A DNA stretch of 5,683 nucleotides, from assembly GCA_035542755.1 (NCBI GenBank), contig DATKKU010000007.1, forward strand, positions 1-5,683. Reading direction: 5' to 3'. The notes beneath the pieces are model-generated. The model did not search any database, had not been told where the DNA came from, and saw only the letters and a program-made list of their open reading frames with translations. The stretch is from RYN-425 sp035542755 (GTDB taxonomy: Bacteria > Patescibacteriota > Saccharimonadia > Saccharimonadales > UBA10212). Positions 1 through 5,600 of the stretch are shown in pieces (position 1 is the stretch's first letter; each line of letters starts with the position of its first letter). The translations under genes were made by a program, and so were the position numbers.

Positions 1-412
1 GAGCGACGATGATTAGACCGACTAGCGCATAGATGATGGTTTTCCTGGCGCTGGCCGTTTGCGTATCATTACCGGCACTGGTGACATAGCGGAAGCCGCC
101 GTAGATTATCATGATGACTGAGATAGAACCGACGATAACCGAAAGAACATTGATGATTGTGGTGAGGACACTGTTAAAGTCTTCGGTGTTAGTGGTAGAA
201 CAATCTTTAGAGGCTTGAGTACCCGGAGAATTAACCTGACCGTTACTACCGCAGGCTAGCTGGCAGTTAATCTGGTCTTGGCTGATACCGCTGGTAGGTT
301 GCGTGGTCGGGCAATTGGTGGATGCAGTAGTAGCAAAAGCTGCGCCAGACAGTAGTGCGCAGGTGAACACCAGACTCAGCGACAGAATTAACATTTTTAA
401 TTTTTGAATCAT
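1..412 (-). CDS. T4SS pilin-like protein, paralogue 6 of the array (3' end cut by window edge)
   Basis: The frame opens with ATG at 412 and runs off the left edge after 137 codons. Residues 1-27 form a signal peptide (Lys at 4 and 6, a hydrophobic stretch, Ala-Phe-Ala before the likely cut). Residues 28-84 are a polar exported segment with four cysteines (34, 50, 54, 71). Helix 1 spans about 85-110 and ends in IYGGFRYV. A loop with AGND and SARK follows, and helix 2 begins near 124 and is cut. This is the two-helix plan of VirB2/TrbC-like pilins, closest to the CPR 'T4SS pilin' family. An AAGGA ribosome site at 419-423 lies 6 bases before the ATG, and a promoter lies upstream. Over positions 1-120 the DNA matches 648-767 of the neighbouring gene at 101 of 120 bases by hand count, so the two are recent duplicates. 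The role as a pilin or envelope subunit is inferred from family resemblance. Confidence 0.85.
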   Translation of the reverse strand, partial: MIQKLKMLILSLSLVFTCALLSGAAFATTASTNCPTTQPTSGISQDQINCQLACGSNGQVNSPGTQASKDCSTTNTEDFNSVLTTIINVLSVIVGSISVIMIIYGGFRYVTSAGNDTQTASARKTIIYALVGLIIVA

Positions 413-418
413 CGTAGT

Positions 419-423
419 TCCTT
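419..423 (-). promoter_or_regulatory. Ribosome binding site of the sixth pilin-like gene
   Basis: AAGGA on the minus strand stands 6 bases before the ATG at 412. It is one of only three clear Shine-Dalgarno sites in the window. It fixes this start and shows that the gene can be translated without coupling to an upstream gene. Confidence 0.6.
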
Positions 424-449
424 ATCTTAAAGTTTATTTGTTTACTTTC

Positions 450-477
450 AATATACACGCACTTATACCACAGTCAA
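450..477 (-). promoter_or_regulatory. Sigma-70-type promoter for the sixth pilin-like gene
   Basis: On the minus strand a -35 box TTGACT (472-477, 5 of 6 consensus) and a -10 box TATATT (450-455, 5 of 6) are separated by 16 bases. The predicted RNA start is near 443, about 30 bases before the ATG at 412. The promoter fills most of the 95-base gap behind the previous gene, so the last pilin copy can be expressed apart from the operon. An imperfect inverted repeat (CAAG GCG CTTG at 475-485, with partly matching flanks from 468 to 488) overlaps the -35 box. It could be an operator, but it is too short to claim. Confidence 0.65.
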
Positions 478-507
478 GGCGCTTGTGGCAAACTCTTACC
501 CCGCCTG

Positions 508-987
508 TTAGCACGGTTGCCCGTCGTTAGGACCGCCTACAAAATGCCCATTCTGACACGTTCCGGCAGCCGGGCTGCCACCGCCGTTAGAAGCGGTCGT
601 GGTCGGAGAAATATTATTGAGTACAAAATGAACGATGACTTGGGCGAGAGCGACAATGACTAGTCCAACTATGGCATAGATGATGGTTTTCCTGGCAGAG
701 GCCGTGGCCGTGTCATTACCGGCGCTGCTTACGTAGCGGAAGCCGCCATAGATTATCATGATGACCGCTGCCGCACCGACAGCTACCGACAAAACATTAA
801 TGATGGCAGCGACTGTATCGCTCAACCCATTGCCGCTAGGGCTACTATCACAAGAAACACCGGCTGCCGAATTGGCACCACATTGCGCGGCTTCTTTTGC
901 TGAGGTATTGTCGGCTAGAACCAGCTGCGAGCTACCCAGAAGGAGGATTGAGAGAACTGAGAGAATTAGGGTAATTTTTTTTATCAT
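508..987 (-). CDS. T4SS pilin-like protein, paralogue 5, with a cysteine-capped C-terminal tail
   Basis: This 159-residue protein has a signal peptide at 1-25 (MIKK start, hydrophobic stretch, cut after Val-Leu-Ala). A short exported segment carries cysteines 36 and 46. Helix 1 is about 62-86 and ends IYGGFRYV. The loop 87-100 contains AGND and SARK. Helix 2 is about 101-124. Unlike the other complete family members it continues past helix 2 for about 35 residues, rich in Ser, Thr, Gly and Pro, with cysteines 144 and 159, the last being the final residue. With the basic loop inside, both ends should face outward, as in VirB2-type pilins. The ATG overlaps the TGA stop of the preceding gene (ATGA at 984-987), and no Shine-Dalgarno site precedes it, so translation is probably coupled. 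It is the closest relative of the gene at 1-412. The pilin role is inferred from fold plan and context. Confidence 0.88.
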   Translation of the reverse strand: MIKKITLILSVLSILLLGSSQLVLADNTSAKEAAQCGANSAAGVSCDSSPSGNGLSDTVAAIINVLSVAVGAAAVIMIIYGGFRYVSSAGNDTATASARKTIIYAIVGLVIVALAQVIVHFVLNNISPTTTASNGGGSPAAGTCQNGHFVGGPNDGQPC

Positions 988-1415
988 TTGATTACGTAAT
1001 CGGTTATTAGCCTTATTATAGACCAGGCCAGCGATACTATAACAAGACCTATCATAGAATTGACTACTTTTTTTCGGCCGTTAGTCACTGCTTCAGTGCT
1101 GCCACCACTAATAACAATTTGAAATCCGCCGATAATAATCATGATTACTGCGACTATGCCAGCCAGCAGCGCTACAACGCTGGTGGTTGTTTGGATAGCG
1201 TCAACCACCGGGTTATCGGTAGTTGAGGAGGCAGTTTGACAGGTTGAGCTCTTGTCTACGTTATTATCGGTCACTGGGACTTGCTTGCCATTGCTGTCGG
1301 TGGTGGTGCAGACGTTGTTCCCAAAAAAGTCAAAGGCTAACCCCCGAGCCGGGGTTAGTAGGCTGAAGCTAAGCAGCGTGATTACGACCAGTAGAGATAA
1401 TTTGAGTTTTGACAT
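984..1415 (-). CDS. T4SS pilin-like protein, paralogue 4
   Basis: This 143-residue protein has a signal peptide at 1-27 (Lys 3 and 5, hydrophobic stretch, cut after Gly-Leu-Ala). An exported Thr/Ser/Asn-rich segment carries two cysteines (36, 59). Helix 1 is about 78-103 with IIIGGFQIV. The cytoplasmic loop carries GRKK (113-116), and helix 2 runs from about 117 to 139. The chain ends with Lys directly after helix 2. The ATG at 1415 directly follows the TAA stop of the upstream gene, with no base between and no clear Shine-Dalgarno site, so re-initiation by the same ribosome is likely. Its own TGA overlaps the next ATG. It is clearly diverged from the pair to its left but keeps the GG-aromatic, G(S/N), RK and IGL positions of the family. 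It is an envelope protein, presumably a pilin-like subunit. Confidence 0.87.
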   Translation of the reverse strand: MSKLKLSLLVVITLLSFSLLTPARGLAFDFFGNNVCTTTDSNGKQVPVTDNNVDKSSTCQTASSTTDNPVVDAIQTTTSVVALLAGIVAVIMIIIGGFQIVISGGSTEAVTNGRKKVVNSMIGLVIVSLAWSIIRLITDYVIK

Positions 1416-1700
1416 TTATTTTACGCTGCTTAATACAAAATTTACAATTGCCGCCGCCATGATAGTCACAATCAGCCCGACTATGGCGTGGACCATTTGG
1501 CGCCGGGCCTCGGTGATGATTGTCTCGTTACTGCCGGCCCGAATGTAGCGAAAGCCAGAAATGACGATTATTAGTACGGCAATGGCGCCGATTATGGTGA
1601 AGAAGATGTTTAGAACTATGGTGATAGTATCGCTGCCGGCATTAGTCTGCGGCAAGCTGTCTTTATCTATTAAGATCGCTAAGTGTGGTTGAAAATTCAT
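1416..1700 (-). CDS. T4SS pilin-like protein, paralogue 3, short and without a signal peptide
   Basis: At 94 residues this is the smallest member. It has no cleavable signal peptide: the N-terminal 25 residues are polar or mildly hydrophobic and lack the basic start seen in most neighbours. Helix 1 is about 26-52 and ends ISGFRYI. The loop 53-68 carries three arginines (54, 66, 67). Helix 2 is about 69-91, followed by SSVK at the end. It has no cysteines. Such a protein could insert with the short N-terminal tail translocated and the arginine loop inside. A GGAG site at 1711-1714 lies 10 bases before the ATG, which also overlaps the TGA of the upstream gene (ATGA at 1697-1700). It could be a minimal pilin or an assembly partner for the signal-bearing copies. 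The sequence does not decide between these. Confidence 0.85.
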   Translation of the reverse strand: MNFQPHLAILIDKDSLPQTNAGSDTITIVLNIFFTIIGAIAVLIIVISGFRYIRAGSNETIITEARRQMVHAIVGLIVTIMAAAIVNFVLSSVK

Positions 1701-2077
1701 TTTAGGCTATCTCCAATAAATGAGACTACGGCGATGGCCAGTACGGCGATGGCCAGGCCGATGATGGAATTTACGATTCGTTTGCGGGCAGAGATGCCTT
1801 TTTCGGCGTTACCCTGGGTAAACAGATACTCCGCACCGGCGTACATTATTGACCCTACCGCTACAAGGCCGGCAATGTGTAGCAGTATGTCAATAACGGC
1901 TAGGCCGATTTTCCAGATATCTCCGGGGGGCTGGAAGGCTATGGTGCAATGGTTGATTGAGTCGGTAGATGTATTTAGATATTCGTACCAGGTCGGCAGA
2001 AAGAAAAATGTGTGTGAGGCGCAGGGAGCGGCCGCAAAAATGTTCAGTTTAGCGCCGAGTGCCAGAAGCCCCATCAT
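1697..2077 (-). CDS. T4SS pilin-like protein, paralogue 2 (start reassigned to 2077)
   Basis: This 126-residue protein starts at the ATG at 2077, not at the possible GTG at 2104. GGGAGG (2087-2092) stands 9 bases before this ATG, and the ATG overlaps the upstream stop as ATGA, as in two other junctions here. The first 20 residues are weakly signal-like (Met-Met-Gly start, few charges). Residues 21-56 are aromatic and Thr/Ser-rich with Cys 44. Helix 1 is about 57-83 and ends MYAGAEYL. The loop has GNAEKG and SARKR (97-101). Helix 2 is about 101-121, and the chain ends in DSLK. It is the only member with Ala-Glu in place of the Gly-aromatic pair after helix 1. It shares the family plan and the RK and IIGL positions, so a pilin-like role is likely, but the exported segment resembles none of its neighbours. 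Confidence 0.83.
   Translation of the reverse strand: MMGLLALGAKLNIFAAAPCASHTFFFLPTWYEYLNTSTDSINHCTIAFQPPGDIWKIGLAVIDILLHIAGLVAVGSIMYAGAEYLFTQGNAEKGISARKRIVNSIIGLAIAVLAIAVVSFIGDSLK
1711..1714 (-). promoter_or_regulatory. Ribosome binding site of paralogue 3
   Basis: GGAG on the minus strand lies inside the last codons of the upstream gene, 10 bases before the ATG at 1700. Together with the ATGA overlap it supports this start for the signal-less 94-residue protein. Confidence 0.5.
1727..1756. repeat. Perfect 15-base tandem repeat inside helix 2 of paralogue 2
   Basis: The unit TACGGCGATGGCCAG occurs at 1727-1741 and again at 1742-1756. On the coding (minus) strand it encodes Leu-Ala-Ile-Ala-Val twice. 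Compared with the other paralogues the helix is not longer, so this is probably low-complexity hydrophobic coding rather than a recent insertion. Confidence 0.5.
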
Positions 2078-2556
2078 CCGAATATTCCTCCCGGTATTAA
2101 CCACTGTACAAAGGCGAAGATAAACATGAAGATAAGCAGCGCTATCAAAGCGTCAATGACGCGTTTTTTGGCCGCCGTGACTCGGGCCGGGTTATCGCCG
2201 GCAATTGAATACTGAATGCCGCCGACAATGACCGAGGCGACCACAACTATGCCAACTCCGGCACTCAAAAAATTTACTATCTCGTTTAGTTTTTGGCCGA
2301 TGGGGTTTTTGTCCGATAGGGCATTAACTGATAGGCATTGTTCAAATTTATTCTCTCCGGCCGGCGTCGTACGGTTTATGCCCAGACAGGCGCTAGGGGT
2401 GTCGCTTTCACACTGGGCGATGGCGTCTTTATCGCCCTGATACTTAAGACAAGCCGTGTCGGTGGCAAAAACCATCGGCGCGTAGACAGTAAAACTCAAA
2501 AATAGCGACAGCGCCAGCAAAGACTTACGAACTTTAAAAAATTTTGGTGTTTTCAT
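2074..2556 (-). CDS. T4SS pilin-like protein, paralogue 1, first gene of the leftward operon
   Basis: This 160-residue protein starts at the ATG at 2556. The frame stays open to a TTG at 2598, but that would add 14 residues before a well-formed signal peptide and would overlap the likely -10 box. Residues 1-31 are the signal peptide (Lys/Arg at 2, 5, 8, 10, 11, hydrophobic stretch, cut after Val-Phe-Ala). Residues 32-91 are exported, with four cysteines (36, 49, 57, 74). Helix 1 is about 92-117 and ends VGGIQYS. The loop has AGDNPAR and KKR (130-132). Helix 2 is about 132-154, with GGIFG at the end. No Shine-Dalgarno site precedes the ATG, and the predicted leader is only about a dozen bases. 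It is the most diverged member, with the longest exported segment among the complete proteins. As the promoter-proximal gene it may be the most expressed subunit (inference). Confidence 0.86.
   Translation of the reverse strand: MKTPKFFKVRKSLLALSLFLSFTVYAPMVFATDTACLKYQGDKDAIAQCESDTPSACLGINRTTPAGENKFEQCLSVNALSDKNPIGQKLNEIVNFLSAGVGIVVVASVIVGGIQYSIAGDNPARVTAAKKRVIDALIALLIFMFIFAFVQWLIPGGIFG
2087..2092 (-). promoter_or_regulatory. Strong ribosome binding site deciding the start of paralogue 2
   Basis: GGGAGG on the minus strand stands 9 bases before the ATG at 2077. It lies inside the last codons of the upstream gene, where it encodes part of a Gly-Gly pair. It favours 2077 over the GTG at 2104, because the site would lie inside the longer frame. 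Confidence 0.7.
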
Positions 2557-2575
2557 AGCTTTAATGCTTGCTTGA

Positions 2576-2584
2576 AATATAACA
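2576..2584 (-). promoter_or_regulatory. Extended -10 promoter of the pilin operon
   Basis: On the minus strand TG-T-TATATT matches an extended -10 element (TG at 2583-2584, TATATT at 2576-2581). No good -35 box lies 16-18 bases upstream, which extended -10 promoters tolerate. The predicted RNA start is near 2569, about 13 bases before the ATG at 2556, leaving a very short leader without a Shine-Dalgarno site. Confidence 0.5.
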
Positions 2585-2620
2585 CAATTTGGGCACAAAC
2601 GTTTACGGGGTTAGCCCAGA

Positions 2621-2649
2621 TTGTTTACCGATGACGCTTGTGCTATAGT
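2621..2649 (+). promoter_or_regulatory. Candidate promoter of the VirB6-like gene
   Basis: A -35-like TTGTTT (2621-2626) stands 17 bases before TATAGT (2644-2649, 5 of 6 consensus), which is preceded by TGC to make an extended -10. The predicted start near 2656 gives a leader of about 15 bases without a Shine-Dalgarno site. A rival -10, TATAAG at 2656-2661, would place the RNA start within a few bases of the ATG at 2671, giving nearly leaderless mRNA. Confidence 0.45.
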
Positions 2650-2670
2650 CAACCCTATAAGACCGCCAAA

Positions 2671-5600
2671 ATGAAAACACATAAAAAAATATGGGCCGGG
2701 ATGGGCATTTTCATAAGCCTGATAGCCACAATTGCTTGGTTCCTGGCAATGCCTCACGGGGCATCGGCCGCCGGTATTGTAGGCTTTACTAAAGCTGAAA
2801 TTTCCGCCATAGATTCAAATGGTTCAACGTTTTACTTCAAAGACTCGTCTACCATTGTCGGCAATATAAGTCATAACGGGACAGTGCAAGAGGTCACTTT
2901 TACCGGGTCGGGCTCGCCGGTTGCCGACCCGTCACGCCAATACATATATACCAACAGCGACAGTTTTTGCCAGCCGCCCAACCCAGTAACCGGCTATGCA
3001 AAGGTTAGTCAAGTAGTCGTTATCTTCTCAAGCATTAATCCTTTGCAGGGCAAGATAATTTCCAGCGGCTCCACCGGGCCGGCCAGCGGAAGTTATCTTT
3101 GGCCGGGACCCAACCCGCAAAACTGCGGCACTACGGTGGGCGCCAGCCCATCCCTGTTCCCCGTAAATATTAGTCAAGACAAAATAACCCCCAAACAGAA
3201 TGCTCCCACCGGAAAAGGCTCTCAGTATACGACGGCTACAGTTAAGGCCGCGACCTACAAGTTCACCCAAAATGGCGGTTTAATCCAAATGAGCTTCCCA
3301 GGCACCTCAATAGACCCGATTACTTTTGCCGACCAGCAGCCCTACGACAAAACTTATGGTTTTGTTTCGCCAAGCTTTTTCTGTGACGGTAACAATGGGT
3401 CTAAAACGGCAAGTTTGACTTTGCAGCCGGGCAGTGCCGGTTTTTCTGCGGACACCATCAAGGCCCAACTAACGCTAAGTTACTTCAACGGCAACACCTG
3501 CGTGACCGACCAAAAGCTTACAATCAACGTAACTAATCCGGATGATGCGCTATCGGACGGGACTACCGCTAAACTAGCCCAAGAGTTTGCACAGTGGGAC
3601 GATACGTCTATAGACATATTAAAGTGCTCGCCCGAACAAAGTTCGTGTTCCACGGATTTTTCGCTTTCTTTGCAGAATGGTAGCGGCAACACAACCTATT
3701 TGCAGTCTCCCGATTCATCCTGCGGAGGCTACACACTGGAGCTTGACGAACCCGGCAAAAATACCGGAACTTTTTATAAATCTTCGGGTGCGCCGTGCGT
3801 CAAGTCCGACTCCAGAGTGGTGGCTGTTTTGGGCACCAAAGGACAAGCTTCGGATACCAATACCGGTGACGGCGGTGCTGGCAGCACCGGTAGTGATAGT
3901 TCGGCTTGCTCGTTTAATAATGGCAGCGCCCTAGACGTTGGCCTGCAATGGATACTTTGCCCAGTAATAAAGGGCTTGAGCGCATCGGCCGATGCTATTG
4001 ATAAATATGTAGAAGGCCAGCTGAACTTTAGCACCAAAGACAACCTGGGCCAGTCCGTAAAAAATGCCTGGTCTATATTTAAAGATTTGGCTTCGTCATT
4101 GGTTGTGATTTTGCTACTAGTGATGGTCTTTGCCCAAGCCATTGGCGGCAACTTTCTTGACCCATATATGGTGAAGAAAATGCTGCCCAAGCTGATTATC
4201 GCGGTAATTGCCATGCAGATATCTTGGTACATATGTGTCTGGTTTATTGAACTGGCTAATGCAGCCGGGCAAGGTATAGCCCAAATAATGGCGGCCCCGT
4301 TTGGCGGTACGGCCAGCTTAGAGTTGCCGGCGCTGCTGAAACGGCTCAGCGAAGTCTGGTTACTAATTACCGGCGGTGCTGTGACGGGAGCCGTGGTAGC
4401 TGCGCCAGTGTTAATAATTACTGGCGTAGTTGGTGCCGGTACGCTTTTATCATTCGGCTGGCCAATCCTGGTTTTGATAATACTGACGATTGTAATTGCG
4501 GTAATAGTGGCGCTGGCGACCTTGTTGGTCAGAAACGCTTTAATAATTTTGCTGGTAATGCTGTCGCCTTTGGCCTTTTTGGCCTGGGTGCTGCCGGGGA
4601 CACAAAATTACTGGAAGATGTGGAAAGATAATTTTACGCGAGTACTGGTTTTCTTCCCTTTGGTTATGGCGATGATTTACGCCGGCAGAATTTTTGCCTG
4701 GACGGCCGGCAATCTGGGCGCGGCCGGGCCACTGGATTTGATAATGGTGCTGGTTGGGTTTTTTGGCCCCTACTTCTTTTTGCCCAAGGCCTTCAAGTGG
4801 GGCGGACCGTTGCTGTCGGCGGCCAGCAACGGCATAAATAACGCCTGGCCTGTTAAGAAAGGTCGTGAGGTGGCCAACCGAGAGCTGCTGGCGGCTCAAA
4901 AACGCAAACAACACGAGCTGGTTGATAAATATTATTCAAGCGCCGAACCAATTACCGAGGATGGCCAACGGGCCAGCCGACGCGACCGCTTAAGAGCAGC
5001 GCTTAAACGCGGAGTGGTCAGAACGGCCGCCGGCCAACCAATCCCTACAGCCCGGTCAACCTGGAGCATGATGCAAGAATCCGGCAAGTGGAAACAAGAC
5101 GAAATTGGCCTGCTTGAAGGTAAAATGAACAATGAGTATAAGGAATACCAGAAGCGTTTTGGCGTCATGAAAGCTAAAGAAATGATTAGGGATAAATACT
5201 ACGACCCAACCGGTAAGAAAGCTTTCCAAAACAGAGCCTTCTTTACTTGGGCTTATGATACAAAGTCCTTCATGGAAATGGGAGAACCGCGCTGGAGAAC
5301 TGGTGGCGGTAAGTATGGTGACATGTTCAAAACCCAGGGCTGGATAGACTTTATGCACGGCAACCCTCAAGCCTATGGTGACTTCAGTTCTCGTCTTGGG
5401 GGTTCTGTGCCATATAGGCTTCCTTTGGGTGGCGGGCCCAAAATGGAAGACTATATGCCCGGCGGTAAGAGATATAATATTTTGAATAATACGGACGAGA
5501 TAGACGAGGAAACCGGTGAAGTTGTGAGAAATAGTGATGGCACAGCCAAGCCCAATAAACACTACAATCCGAAACTTAAAGAAATTATTGATGCTGGCGG

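Larger units (their letters stand above)
2557..2670. promoter_or_regulatory. Divergent control region between the pilin operon and the VirB6-like gene
   Basis: These 114 bases separate two start codons pointing away from each other and must hold both promoters. Besides the two -10 elements they contain a direct repeat, GTTTACGG at 2601-2608 and GTTTACCG at 2623-2630, spaced 22 bases apart (about two helix turns). An AAACGTTT palindrome at 2597-2604 overlaps the first copy. A shared regulator bound here would set both sides together. This is inference, and no known operator is recognised. Confidence 0.55.

Noticed and set aside
267..458. A 63-codon minus-strand frame overlapping the start of the sixth pilin-like gene
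   Set aside because: It lies mostly inside the signal-peptide gene in another frame, runs through that gene's promoter and ribosome site, and its translation lacks family features.
1727..1756. The 15-base tandem repeat as a recent duplication or phase-variation tract
   Set aside because: The unit is in-frame, and alignment with paralogues 3 and 4 shows that the helix has no extra length, so repeated Leu-Ala-Ile-Ala-Val coding is a simpler reading.
1683..2123. A 146-codon plus-strand frame antisense to paralogues 2 and 3
   Set aside because: Its Met/Ala/Arg-rich translation mirrors the hydrophobic codons of the real minus-strand genes, which have signal or family motifs and coupled junctions.
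508..2556. Recoding of TGA as in Gracilibacteria/SR1
   Set aside because: Three genes end in TGA exactly where the next ATG overlaps, and the long plus-strand frame has no internal TGA, so the standard bacterial code fits.
2605..2617. GGG-TTAG-CCC in the divergent gap as a terminator hairpin
   Set aside because: The stem is only three base pairs, no T-run follows, and the position between divergent starts makes a terminator unlikely.
3028..5562. Several minus-strand and plus-strand frames of 70-168 codons opposite or inside the large gene
   Set aside because: All are shadows of the continuous 1004-codon plus-strand frame. Their translations lack recognisable motifs, and no promoters or ribosome sites were seen for them.
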